This document shows, in pieces, positions 51,975 through 61,638 of a DNA stretch of 64,000 nucleotides. The translations under genes and the position numbers were made by a program. Each line of letters begins with the position of its first letter. Position 1 is the stretch's first letter. The stretch is taken from contig JACJYC010000015.1 in NCBI GenBank assembly GCA_020636325.1, positions 113,871 to 177,870 on the forward strand, in the 5' to 3' direction. This DNA comes from Lewinellaceae bacterium (GTDB lineage: Bacteria > Bacteroidota > Bacteroidia > Chitinophagales > Saprospiraceae). The notes beneath the pieces were generated by a model. It ran no database searches, was not told the DNA's origin, and was given only the letters and a program-made list of their open reading frames with translations.

Positions 51975-53537
51975 ATGATCCCTTTTGCCCATTTCCCACG
52001 GGTCCAACACCTGGTGTTTTTCCTTGTCGCGTTTATCCTTCTGGCAGGTTGTGCAGGAGAGTCCGGTGGGGAAGAAATGCCGGAACAGGCCCCTTTCCAC
52101 CTGGAGATTGAAAAAATCATCACCTTAAAATTTCCGGACTCCATTCCGGTCCCTTCCGGAAAGGTAAAAATGGTCCGCGATCAGATCTGGGTGCTGGATT
52201 ACTACCGGACTTCAACCGTCTATGTTTTCGACCGCGAGGGCAATTACCTGCGGCAATTCGGCGGGGTGGGCGAAGGTCCGGAAAAATGGTCGATGAATAC
52301 GGCCGCCATCGTACCCCTGGAACAAGGCAGGACCGGCATGATCGGCGCAACCGTTACCGACCTGGTCGAGGTCGACCGGAATTTCAAGATCGTCAACCGT
52401 ACCGCTTTTACCGACAAAAACGGCAGGGACCTGTTGGAGGCGGAACACCTGAAAATCGCCAACTGGCCTTTTCTGGCCTTGTATATTCCCAAAGCAGGGA
52501 AGATCGTCTTCCCGCTGGAATCGGCCATTCACAGCGAATTCAGCGACGATTATTACGCCCGGCCCACCGTCGGCATTTTCAACCGGGACGGTAAGATGGA
52601 AACCGCCTGCGGGCGTTTCGACCAGATCTATCCCGACAATAAATACATCACTTACCTGAAAGATTACCCCTCCCTGGCGTTCTATCCGCAAAACGGCCAT
52701 ATCCTTTTCGGGCAGCAGGCGCCCCACCAATTCCAGGTGTATACCCTGCAGGGCAAACCGGTAGGCGAATTCGGCCGTAAAGGCGAACATATCCGCAACG
52801 ACCAACTCTCCCCGCTCCGGGAAGAAGAAGTGGGTAAATGGCTCAATACCTACCGCATGCAGGCGTACAGCTATTTTTCCCTGGCAGTCGATTCGGTCAG
52901 CAACCGGCTTTACCGGACGTATATTCCGGACCTTGCGGCTTCAGAGGCGGATACCCTGAGCACCGGATATTATTTCAGGAAAGGGTATCTCCAGATCTAC
53001 AATGCCGGTTATCAGTACCTGGGAGAAGCGGAATTGCCGCAAGAGACGGCTTTCGACATCCTGGGATCGGCGGATGGGCGGTTATTTTTCAAAAACAAGT
53101 ACAACCCATTCAATGAGGATGCGCCCATCCGGGTCTATCAAATCCGGATCATTGACGGCGAAAAATCGTCCTCCGTCGGGGAGGAAGATCCGGCCCGGAC
53201 AGAAAAAAAGACGCAGATGACGGGTTCCCTTGAATTCGAAACCGATCACCTGGATCTCGGTACCATTGAATTCGGACAAATCAGCCTGTACTACCTTTTC
53301 CGGAACACGGGAAAGGCGGATGTCACGATCAGTAAAATTGAAAAGGATTGTTATTGTACAGATGTGAAATTTCCGAAAAAACCTATTCCGCCTGGCAGCC
53401 AGGATACCATTTTCGTATCCTTTGACCCCTCCTATTCGGGCATTCACAGCCGGTATCTGACCGTCTACTCCAACGCATCCCCCCGCATAAACCGCCTGAG
53501 TTTCAATGCCTCGGTAAAAGAGGACGACGGTTCCTAA
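51975..53537 (+). CDS. Six-bladed propeller lipoprotein with C-terminal DUF1573 domain
   Basis: 520 residues. The signal peptide ends at a lipobox (LLAGC, about Cys25). Residues about 50-390 form a six-bladed beta-propeller (VLDYYRTSTVYVFDREGNYL RQFGGVGEGPEKW, DKNGRDLL, LFGQQAPHQFQVYTLQGKPV). Residues about 415-510 are a DUF1573 domain (LGTIEFGQISLYYLFRNTGK, ISKIEKDCYCTDVKFPKKPI, VYSNASP). Both domains are common on the surface of Bacteroidota. It follows the six-cysteine peptide gene, and is the likely partner or acceptor of that product. Confidence 0.8.
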   Translation: MIPFAHFPRVQHLVFFLVAFILLAGCAGESGGEEMPEQAPFHLEIEKIITLKFPDSIPVPSGKVKMVRDQIWVLDYYRTSTVYVFDREGNYLRQFGGVGEGPEKWSMNTAAIVPLEQGRTGMIGATVTDLVEVDRNFKIVNRTAFTDKNGRDLLEAEHLKIANWPFLALYIPKAGKIVFPLESAIHSEFSDDYYARPTVGIFNRDGKMETACGRFDQIYPDNKYITYLKDYPSLAFYPQNGHILFGQQAPHQFQVYTLQGKPVGEFGRKGEHIRNDQLSPLREEEVGKWLNTYRMQAYSYFSLAVDSVSNRLYRTYIPDLAASEADTLSTGYYFRKGYLQIYNAGYQYLGEAELPQETAFDILGSADGRLFFKNKYNPFNEDAPIRVYQIRIIDGEKSSSVGEEDPARTEKKTQMTGSLEFETDHLDLGTIEFGQISLYYLFRNTGKADVTISKIEKDCYCTDVKFPKKPIPPGSQDTIFVSFDPSYSGIHSRYLTVYSNASPRINRLSFNASVKEDDGS

Positions 53538-53546
53538 CGCCACCGC

Positions 53547-54653
53547 CTAATAACGGACATGAACGGCCTTCTCAAAAGCCTCCCAATGGGCATCGGTCAT
53601 TCGTTCGGGGGTAAACAGGCAGATGCCGGTCGCGCCGTTCTCCATAGCGCCCCTTACAGCTTCCCCCAACTCCCCAGGCAACAGGCCGTGCCCTTCGGGG
53701 TCCTTTTCCATTGATTTGTTGGCCGGGTCCGGGCAGATGAACAACCCGCTGTACAACGGGACCCGGTTGCCGATAGCTTCTACGCCCTCCCGGGTCACTG
53801 TACCGACCCAGGCCGGCGGCTCCAGGTAAAAATCGTTGTAAAGCATCGGGTAAAAGGCATCCAGGTTCCATTTGTCCCATTCCTGGCGGACGATCTTTTT
53901 GGCAACCGAGTTGGGCCCCGGGAAAACTGCGGCGTTGATCTCCTTGCCTTTGGCGTGGGCCATGTCCGAAAGGCGGTTGACAATGCCCGTGATCAGGTCG
54001 TACCGGAATTGTTTCCATTCTTCAACCTGGGAAGGATCCTCCACGGCTTTGATATCAATACCTGTCTTTGCCTTGAAATCCCCGACGCATTGATCGCAAT
54101 AACAATAATCGAATTGCGGGTATTCGCGATCCTGGACCAGGCCGTATTTCTCCCAAAGGCCGCGGGCCAGGATCACGTCCGGAAACCGGATATAATCCAG
54201 GTGAATGCCGTCCACTTCCGGCACATCGGCGACGGCGCCGTACAGGTTGGCCAGGAAATCGTAGACTTCCGGCTTGCTGGGGCAAAGGAACTTGTAGTAC
54301 GGCACGTAGGCGGGCTTGTCCAGGGCGGATTCACCGTTGCCGTTGATGGCGTACCATTCGGGTTGGATGGTCGAATCGGGGGCTTGCACCATGGTCGGGA
54401 TCCAGGCGTGAAAGGCCAGTCCGGCAGCCCTGGCCAATTTGCCCACCCGGCTGTAGGTCGCGGGGTCGTGGCCGCCGTTGTACATCAGTCCGTCGATGCC
54501 GCGACGCTTGTATTGATTGAATTTGTCCGTCAGTTCCTGATCGGTGCTTTGGCCGGGGCCGCTCGTCCAGGCGTAAACGGGTATTTTGTAGGGCTCCTCC
54601 CGTTGGCAGGCGATCAATAAAAGCAAGGCAAACAGTCCGGTAAAAATTTTCAT
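53547..54653 (-). CDS. Glycoside hydrolase-like lipoprotein (family 10/GHL10-type)
   Basis: 368 residues with a lipobox (LIAC). A TIM-barrel-type fold has the segments IPVYAWTSGPG, RRGIDGLMYNGG, AFHAWIPTMVQAP, DGIHLDYIRFPD, a Cys-rich DYCYCDQCVGDF loop and NLDAFYPMLYND. The layout resembles the hypothetical family 10 glycosylhydrolase (DUF187) proteins; catalytic acids cannot be assigned with confidence. It diverges from the alpha-dioxygenase homologue gene, sharing a 77-base intergenic region with promoter-like boxes for both directions. Confidence 0.75.
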   Translation of the reverse strand: MKIFTGLFALLLLIACQREEPYKIPVYAWTSGPGQSTDQELTDKFNQYKRRGIDGLMYNGGHDPATYSRVGKLARAAGLAFHAWIPTMVQAPDSTIQPEWYAINGNGESALDKPAYVPYYKFLCPSKPEVYDFLANLYGAVADVPEVDGIHLDYIRFPDVILARGLWEKYGLVQDREYPQFDYCYCDQCVGDFKAKTGIDIKAVEDPSQVEEWKQFRYDLITGIVNRLSDMAHAKGKEINAAVFPGPNSVAKKIVRQEWDKWNLDAFYPMLYNDFYLEPPAWVGTVTREGVEAIGNRVPLYSGLFICPDPANKSMEKDPEGHGLLPGELGEAVRGAMENGATGICLFTPERMTDAHWEAFEKAVHVRY

Positions 54654-54730
54654 GGTCGATTTCGGTTTAAACGGTTGAGCAAAATAAGAAAATTCCCGGT
54701 ACCTTTAGGTATTCATCACCTAAACAGCCA

Positions 54731-57100
54731 ATGATGAGCAACACCCAAAACGACCAGCTTCAGGCCTGCAAAAACCTGATCGAGCAGCAGGATTTTGCCG
54801 CAGCCGTCACCAAATTGCAGGAGCTTGTCGCCCAACATCCCACCGCAGAAAACCAGGCCACGCTCGGGCTCGCTTATTTTCACCAGGAACAATACGGTCT
54901 TTCCGCCTCAGCCTACGCGGCCGCGCTGGCGCTGGACGGCTCCCGAGCGGACTGGCAGGAACTGTACGACCTGGCCGGGCGCAACGAACTGGCGGAAGTC
55001 AACATCCCGGTCCCGGACGTTTACCACTTCGACCGGGAAAAATTGCTGCGGCCGCCGACGGTCGAAGCGGGAACCCTGCCCCAACCGCCGGCCTCCCCTC
55101 CCCCGGTCGGAGCGCTCAAAAGGATCGGCCTCGCCCTGGGGAACGGGTTCGGGGAGATCGCCACTGCCGTCATGGAATTCCTGGCCTCCGCCGTGGGCAG
55201 GCTGGCCGGTTACCGCGACCGGATCTGGACCAACTGGTACCGCCGGCCCTTCCTGCTGGGCATTCTTACGCTGGCCTATATGCGGGAAAAACTGAATACC
55301 AACAACCTCAAATCGACCTATCCGGCGGGCGCCCTGGTCGGTTTCCAGGCAGCCGGCCAGACCCCGCCCGAAGGGGTGTCGCATTTCCGGACGGCCAACG
55401 GCAGCTGGAACAACCTGGAGAACCCGATGGAAGGGGCCGCCGGCACCCGCTTCCCGCGGAACGTCCATGTAGAGGCGGTGAAGCCCGAGTCCGGGGATCA
55501 GCTGATGACGCCCAACCCGAGGGAAGTGAGCCGCAAATTGCTGACCCGCAGCGGGCAGATGAAAGAAGTGCCGTTCCTGAATATGCTGGCGGCCTCCTGG
55601 ATCCAGTTTGAAAACCACGACTGGATCAATCACGGCGAAAACGCCCTCAACGAACTGCTGGAGATCCCGTTGGCGGAGGACGACCCGGCCCGGTCCAAAT
55701 TCTGGCAGACAAAAATACTCGTACCCAAAACCCAACCCGATCCCACGCGGCTGGCGGAAGGCGAGGAGACGCCCGTCTCCTTCATCAACGAGGTGACCCA
55801 CTGGTGGGACGGCTCCCAGATCTACGGCAGCGACCAGGCCACCGTCAGCCGCCTGCGCAGCGGCTCCGACGGAAAACTGCGCCTGAATGCCGACGGTACG
55901 CTGCCCCTGAACGACAAGAAGATCGAGGAAACCGGCTTTGTCCGCAACTGGTGGATCGGTCTGGCTATGCTGCACAACCTGTTCGCCAGGGAGCACAACG
56001 CCATTTGCGACCACCTGAAAGCGGCTTACCCGGACTGGGACGACAACCGGTTGTTCAACGTGGCGCGGCTCATCAATGCGGCCGTGATGGCCAAGATCCA
56101 TTCCGTGGAGTGGACGCCCGCCATCCTCGCCAATAAAGTGCTCGACAATGCCCTGAACGCCAACTGGTACGGCCTGCTCACCAACCTGTTCCACAAGGGC
56201 AGCCATCGCAAGACCGTTGCTGCGATCAACGTCCGCAATCCTGAACTGGGCGGCGTGGTCGGCAACCCCATCAACAAACACGGCTCGCCGTTCGGGCTGA
56301 CCGAGGAATTCGTGGAGGTTTACCGGTTGCATTCCCTGTTGCCGGAATACCTGAACATCCGGAAGGTGAACCAGGAAAACGGGGAAGAAGTCCCCTTCGT
56401 GGCGACGCGGCAGGCCGGTTCGGGCAAACTGACCCGGCGGGCATCCATGGCGGACCTGTTCTACTCCTTCGGCAATCAGCATCCCGGGCAACTGGTGCTG
56501 AACAATTACCCGAAATTCATGCAGGAGCTCAGCATCCCGTTCAACCCTATGTTCGACCTGGGCGCGGTAGACCTGCTGCGGGCGCGCGAGCGCGGGGTGC
56601 CGCGGTACAATGAGTTCAGGCGGCAACTGGGGCTCACCGCCATCACCCGGTTTGAAGACCTGACCGATGACGCCGGGCAGGTTGCGCAACTCAAGGAAGT
56701 ATACGGCAGCCGGCCTGAAGATGTGGAAAAGCTCGACCTGATGATCGGCACGCTTGCGGAAGGGCACCGGCCCAACGGGTTCGGGTTCGGAGAAACGATG
56801 TTCCAGATCTTCATCCTCAACGCCACCCGCCGGTTGCAGGCCGACCGGTTCTACACCACCTGCTACACCGAGGAATACTACACCAAAGAAGGCCTGGAAT
56901 GGATCGACAAATCCAGTTTCAAAGCGGTCATTTTGCGCCATTACCCCGAACTGGCCGACACCGGCCTGGCCAACATAAAAAATGCGTTCGAACCCTGGGA
57001 TACCGGGGAGCAGCTTGACCCGTCCAGGCACCCGCTGCGGGGCTGGGACAAGGAGCTGAAGAAGGACCCCTGGCGGGGGGATGCGCATCGGCAGGGGTGA
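54731..57100 (+). CDS. TPR-fused fatty acid alpha-dioxygenase homologue (haem peroxidase superfamily)
   Basis: 789 residues (or 788 from ATG at 54734). An N-terminal TPR-like region (about 8-85: AVTKLQELVAQHPTAENQAT) precedes a haem peroxidase-like domain that aligns along its length with plant alpha-DOX/PIOX. Key residues correspond: distal His296 (HDWINH), His457 (KIHSVEWT), Tyr531 and His534 (VYRLHSLLPE). The segments WDGSQIYGS, FAREHNAICDHL and VPRYNEFRRQLGL are also shared. In plant enzymes this Tyr forms the radical that oxygenates fatty acids at C-2. Function here is inferred from these residues. The gene is single; a TACCTTTA box lies 31 bases upstream. No signal peptide is seen. Confidence 0.85.
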   Translation: MMSNTQNDQLQACKNLIEQQDFAAAVTKLQELVAQHPTAENQATLGLAYFHQEQYGLSASAYAAALALDGSRADWQELYDLAGRNELAEVNIPVPDVYHFDREKLLRPPTVEAGTLPQPPASPPPVGALKRIGLALGNGFGEIATAVMEFLASAVGRLAGYRDRIWTNWYRRPFLLGILTLAYMREKLNTNNLKSTYPAGALVGFQAAGQTPPEGVSHFRTANGSWNNLENPMEGAAGTRFPRNVHVEAVKPESGDQLMTPNPREVSRKLLTRSGQMKEVPFLNMLAASWIQFENHDWINHGENALNELLEIPLAEDDPARSKFWQTKILVPKTQPDPTRLAEGEETPVSFINEVTHWWDGSQIYGSDQATVSRLRSGSDGKLRLNADGTLPLNDKKIEETGFVRNWWIGLAMLHNLFAREHNAICDHLKAAYPDWDDNRLFNVARLINAAVMAKIHSVEWTPAILANKVLDNALNANWYGLLTNLFHKGSHRKTVAAINVRNPELGGVVGNPINKHGSPFGLTEEFVEVYRLHSLLPEYLNIRKVNQENGEEVPFVATRQAGSGKLTRRASMADLFYSFGNQHPGQLVLNNYPKFMQELSIPFNPMFDLGAVDLLRARERGVPRYNEFRRQLGLTAITRFEDLTDDAGQVAQLKEVYGSRPEDVEKLDLMIGTLAEGHRPNGFGFGETMFQIFILNATRRLQADRFYTTCYTEEYYTKEGLEWIDKSSFKAVILRHYPELADTGLANIKNAFEPWDTGEQLDPSRHPLRGWDKELKKDPWRGDAHRQG

Positions 57101-57426
57101 TTTTGCATTTGATCCCGGTTTGCATTGCAAAATGTAAAAATTCAAAGTCAAAAGTCAAAAATACGGCTGCCAACTTACCGGGCATTCTTGCAAAAAGCGC
57201 CCGGGCGCCCGACTTCGCCCAAGCTTCACCGGATGAAAAATGAGTGCGTGGAGGCGTTGCTTTTCACGCTCTCGCTGGCGCTTTGGTGCGCACCCTCTGC
57301 CCGCTTTGCCCGGAGCATGTCGCATTTTGCCTGGGCAAAGCCCTCCCAAACGAATCAAAATGCCATCTCAACGATCTTATTTTCAATAATTTGCCGTAAA
57401 TTAAGCCCATAAAACTCCCTGGTAGT
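57101..57426. other. Intergenic region with a degenerate foldback copy
   Basis: At 57241-57275 GAGTGCGTGGAGGCGTTGCT, then TTTCACGCTCTCGC, is a diverged version of the inner arms of the element at 51248-51373. At 57110-57135 there is a TGCAAAATGTAAAAATTC stretch like that before other genes. No gene seen. Confidence 0.6.
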
Positions 57427-60400
57427 ATGAAACACGCTATACCCATTACTTTCTTACCAAAAAGAAATCTGGTCAATTTCTTTCTTCCTTTCTTTTGGTG
57501 CATCCTTGTTTCATCATCATGCAAAAGTCAGAATCCTTACTTTGAAGAAATTCCCCATGAAAACTATTTGTGGAGCAGTTTCGTAACCAGCAGTTACCAG
57601 GACAAAAAAGGATTCCTATGGTTTGGGACAGGTTCTGGCTGTCATCGTTTTGATGGTTATGAAGTGAAATCATTTCAACCGAATAAAAATAGTCCTAATA
57701 GCCTGAGTCATCCTGTTGTTTGGAGTATTACCGGAGAAGGAGATAACATCTGGATTGGCACTGAAAATGGCCTCAATTGCCTACATGTTCCCACAGAAAA
57801 ATTCACCAGATATTTCTACGATGCCCAGGACACCAATAGTATTAGCAGCAACTCCATAGAAACTGTCTTCGTTTCGAAAAAAAGTGAACTTTGGGTTGGG
57901 ACAAAAAATGGCTGGAATAGAAAAAGGCCCGGTGCAAATGGTTTTACCAGGTTGTTTTTTGATGAAAAAAAACCAAAAGAGTCCAGAGGAATCCTGGAAG
58001 ATAAAATGGGCATTATTTGGTTAAGTGCCGCTGATTCATTATTTAAATACAATCCAAAATCAAACGAAATAATTGCTTATGGTTTGCCAGGAGCTGAACT
58101 GCCGGAAAGTCCAGAAAAAAACCTGATCCGTGTTTTATTTGAAGATTCATTTGGCTCCTTATGGATAGGCACTGATCAGAATGGCCTTTATTGTTTGAAT
58201 AAAAAAACAGGCCTAATAACCAATCATCTTTTTTATCAACCCAAAAATGAAGGCTCTTTAGGTAATAACAGGATCTCTGCACTGGAGGAGGATGATCAAG
58301 GTTTTTTGTGGATAGGAACTTATGGTGGAGGGTTGCATTTTTTGAATCTTAATACGGGGAAATTAATCCGGTGTATCGGATCAAAAAAAACAATTTTCTA
58401 TGCAACTGTTATCAGGACTATTCTAAAAGATTCAGCAGGAAACCTTTGGCTCGGGACAGAGTACGAAGGCTTTTGGGTTGTAAAAAGGCATCGAAAGCCA
58501 TTTCGAAATTTTAAAGCTACCGAATCGGGATTCAATACCACCAAAATAACCGGATTCTCAGAAGGTCTTAATGGAAAAATCTGGATTGCTTCCTATTCTG
58601 GCGTCCATCTTTTTGACCCTCAAACTGAATCTTTTATCCACATCTTTGACAACGCTAAACCTGAAGAGCCTTCAACAATAAAAAATATCTTCCAGATTCA
58701 GCGAGATAAAAATGAAGGGCTTTGGGTTGCTACTGACAAGGCTCTCTACCATATGAACAAAAATGGGGAATTCACCTCTATATTTGAAGGTTCAGGTGGA
58801 AATAATCCCTGCGGTTCCTGGTTAACAGCTTTTTTAATTGACGACACAGATCAAATATGGATCGGCAGTCAGCAAGGGCTTTGCAGGTATTCACTCTCAG
58901 AAAAAAAATTTCAATCTTACTTATTAGCTCATGAGCCGAAAAACTTCAATAGTAATAACTCAATTTCCAGTATAAGCAAAGATCGTTCCAAAAGGCTTTG
59001 GATCTGTACCAAAGGAGGTATAAATCTTTATATCCCCTCAACTGATACTTTTCAATATTTCCCGTATGAAAAACAGGTTCATGGGATTCATGAAGACAAC
59101 AATGGTAACTTGTGGTTAAGTGCTTACCAGCAATTCTGTACAATAGATATTGAAAATAAAATCATCCGACCTTTCAATGGATTGGGAGAAAAAATTTTAT
59201 TTCCACTGGGAGTCTTGTCTGACGATGACGGTTATATTTGGTTTGTAGTTTATGAGGGAGTATACAGATTTAATCCCTTAAATGGCCGTTATGTGTTTTA
59301 TAATGTTAACGATGGGCTGGGAAATGGTAAAATTATGGCTGGATTATTCTACCAACCCAGCGACAAAAAGCTTTTCTTTGGTGGGATCGATTGGTTTTCA
59401 TGGTTTAACCCGAAAGAAATTTTACAAAATGATTTTATTCCTTCCATCCAATTAGTTGATTTTCAGTTATCCAACAAAAGTGTTCCAATAAAAGGCTCAT
59501 CATCTGACACACTAGGTTTTAAATCTCCTTTGACATATAATATTTCGTACACTAATGAAATTATCCTGACATATAAGCAGAATAATTTTTCCTTTTCATT
59601 TGCTGCATTAGACTACACCGCATCTGAAAAAAATCAATATCGCTATCGCTTGATCGGATATGACCAACAATGGGTTTATACAAATTCTGGTCACCGAATT
59701 GCAACATTTACCAACCTTGATCCAGGAAGATATACCTTTGAAGTCCAGGGATCAAATAATGACGGCAAATGGAATTTTAACAATCCAGCCACAGTCACCA
59801 TTACTATCCGACCGCCTTGGTGGAAGACCTGGTGGGCCTCATGCCTCTGGGGTGGTTTAGTAATTGCAATATTGTCTTTTATTCGCAGATATGAAATACG
59901 TCGTCAAATAACAAAAACAGAGGCGAGGAGGTTAAAGGAACTGGACACCGCCAAATCCCGCCTTTACACCAACATCTCCCACGAATTCCGCACGCCGCTC
60001 ACTGTGATCCTCGGCCTGGTGGACAACCTGACGGGGAAAGTATATGAATCCGGCAAGGAAAGCCTCAAAGTGATCAAACGAAATGCCCACCAGCTCCTGC
60101 ACCTCGTCAACCAAATGCTGGATCTCGCCAGGCTGGACTCCAGCAACCTCCACCTGAAGCTTGTCCGGGGCGACGTCATCCGGTATATCCGATACCTGCT
60201 TGAGTCTTTCCATTCCTACGCGGCCAACAAAAATATCACGATCGATTTCCAGGCTGAAGCCCCGTCCCTGGAAATGGATTTTGATCCGGACCGGTTCCAG
60301 CAGGTCATTTCCAACCTCCTGTCGAATGCCATCAAGTTTACCCCGTCCGGCGGAGAAATAAAGGTAAGGGTCCGGGAAGCGAATAAAAACAAGGTGCGCC

Positions 60401-61512
60401 GGTTGCAGCTGTACATAAGGGATACCGGCATCGGCATCCCCGAGGCCAAGATTCCGTTTATTTTCGACCGGTTTTACCAGGCCGATGATTCCTCTACCCG
60501 CACGAATGAAGGCGCAGGCATCGGGCTGGCCCTGACAAGGGAACTGGTCCAACTGATGGGAGGTGAAATAACGGTCAGCAGCAAAGCGGGGAAAGGTACG
60601 CGGTTTGCCATTCATTTGCCCGTCACCCGTGAAGCTGAAAAAACGGAAGCTATTCCCTTACCGGATTCATCCGATGTTCTATTCACCCCGGAGGCTGAAT
60701 CCCGGCTGCCTCCGCACGATTCCCCGGAAAAGGAGTCGGCCCTTTCCATTCTGCTCATCGAGGATAATCCGGACGTCCTCCGGTACCTTTCCGGCTGCCT
60801 GACGCCGGCCTACCGCATAGAGACGGCCGGCAACGGCGAACAGGGAATAACCAAAGCCATCCAACAGATCCCCGACCTGATCATCAGCGATATCATGATG
60901 CCCGTCAGGGACGGTTTTGAAGTTTGCGACACCTTGAAAAAAGACGAGCGCACCAGTCATATCCCCATCATTTTGCTGACGGCCAAAGCCGACCAGGCCT
61001 CCAAGCTGACCGGCCTGGCCAAAGGCGCCGACGCGTATCTGCCCAAGCCGTTCAGCAAAGCGGAATTGCTGATCCGGATCCAGAACCTGCTGAAAAACCG
61101 CGAAAGGCTCCGGCAATTTTTGCTGGCGGGGGAAAGCCTGCATCTCTACCCCGAGAAATCCCTTGTCCAGGTCAATGCCGAAAAAACAGCGCTGAAATTC
61201 ATCCACAAAGTCCGGTCTGTTGTCGAATCGCATATTTCCAACCCCCAATTCTCCGTGGCCATGCTCGCCGAACTGATCCATTACAGCGAACCCCAGCTCA
61301 ACCGAAAAGTCAAAGGCATCATCGACATGACGCCCGGTAAGTATATCCGGTCCGTCCGGTTGGCCCTGGCCCAACGGCTTCTCAGGGGTTCGGATCTTTC
61401 CATCACGGACATTGCCTTTGAATGCGGGTTCCTGGATCCCGAATATTTTTCAAAAGTGTTTAAACAGGAAACGGAGCTGACGCCTACCGAGTACCGAAAC
61501 CTCAATGGCTGA
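57427..61512 (+). CDS. Hybrid two-component system protein (propeller sensor, kinase, receiver, AraC)
   Basis: 1361 residues. In order: signal/anchor helix, two-component-regulator propeller repeats (about 60-690: LWIGTENGLNCL, LWVGTKNGWN, GTYGGGLHFLNLNTG), a Y_Y_Y domain (about 700-800), a membrane helix (about 802-820), HisKA with His852 (TNISHEFRTPLTVIL), HATPase (FQQVISNLLSNAIKFTPSGG, DTGIGIPEAKIPFIFDRFYQ), receiver with Asp1155 (LIISDIMMPVRDG) and an AraC-type HTH (1255-1361). HTCS proteins sense a glycan outside and activate its utilisation genes. The base composition changes near 59935, at the start of the kinase: counted samples are about 27-48% GC before and 48-58% after. No SusC/D gene adjoins. 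Confidence 0.92.
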   Translation: MKHAIPITFLPKRNLVNFFLPFFWCILVSSSCKSQNPYFEEIPHENYLWSSFVTSSYQDKKGFLWFGTGSGCHRFDGYEVKSFQPNKNSPNSLSHPVVWSITGEGDNIWIGTENGLNCLHVPTEKFTRYFYDAQDTNSISSNSIETVFVSKKSELWVGTKNGWNRKRPGANGFTRLFFDEKKPKESRGILEDKMGIIWLSAADSLFKYNPKSNEIIAYGLPGAELPESPEKNLIRVLFEDSFGSLWIGTDQNGLYCLNKKTGLITNHLFYQPKNEGSLGNNRISALEEDDQGFLWIGTYGGGLHFLNLNTGKLIRCIGSKKTIFYATVIRTILKDSAGNLWLGTEYEGFWVVKRHRKPFRNFKATESGFNTTKITGFSEGLNGKIWIASYSGVHLFDPQTESFIHIFDNAKPEEPSTIKNIFQIQRDKNEGLWVATDKALYHMNKNGEFTSIFEGSGGNNPCGSWLTAFLIDDTDQIWIGSQQGLCRYSLSEKKFQSYLLAHEPKNFNSNNSISSISKDRSKRLWICTKGGINLYIPSTDTFQYFPYEKQVHGIHEDNNGNLWLSAYQQFCTIDIENKIIRPFNGLGEKILFPLGVLSDDDGYIWFVVYEGVYRFNPLNGRYVFYNVNDGLGNGKIMAGLFYQPSDKKLFFGGIDWFSWFNPKEILQNDFIPSIQLVDFQLSNKSVPIKGSSSDTLGFKSPLTYNISYTNEIILTYKQNNFSFSFAALDYTASEKNQYRYRLIGYDQQWVYTNSGHRIATFTNLDPGRYTFEVQGSNNDGKWNFNNPATVTITIRPPWWKTWWASCLWGGLVIAILSFIRRYEIRRQITKTEARRLKELDTAKSRLYTNISHEFRTPLTVILGLVDNLTGKVYESGKESLKVIKRNAHQLLHLVNQMLDLARLDSSNLHLKLVRGDVIRYIRYLLESFHSYAANKNITIDFQAEAPSLEMDFDPDRFQQVISNLLSNAIKFTPSGGEIKVRVREANKNKVRRLQLYIRDTGIGIPEAKIPFIFDRFYQADDSSTRTNEGAGIGLALTRELVQLMGGEITVSSKAGKGTRFAIHLPVTREAEKTEAIPLPDSSDVLFTPEAESRLPPHDSPEKESALSILLIEDNPDVLRYLSGCLTPAYRIETAGNGEQGITKAIQQIPDLIISDIMMPVRDGFEVCDTLKKDERTSHIPIILLTAKADQASKLTGLAKGADAYLPKPFSKAELLIRIQNLLKNRERLRQFLLAGESLHLYPEKSLVQVNAEKTALKFIHKVRSVVESHISNPQFSVAMLAELIHYSEPQLNRKVKGIIDMTPGKYIRSVRLALAQRLLRGSDLSITDIAFECGFLDPEYFSKVFKQETELTPTEYRNLNG

Positions 61513-61638
61513 CGGTTTGCCCGCCCATGAAAGAAATTTCCGGTAAAATGAAAGAAATGGAGGGGGTGAGACCCCGGCCCCGGGGGTAATATTGTGTTGG
61601 TGGATATGTGAATTTTTAACCGCCTAAACTCCATTGAT

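Noticed and set aside
54908..57151. Long antisense frame of 747 codons opposite the alpha-dioxygenase gene
   Set aside because: It mirrors the codon pattern of the strongly supported plus-strand gene and has no domain of its own.
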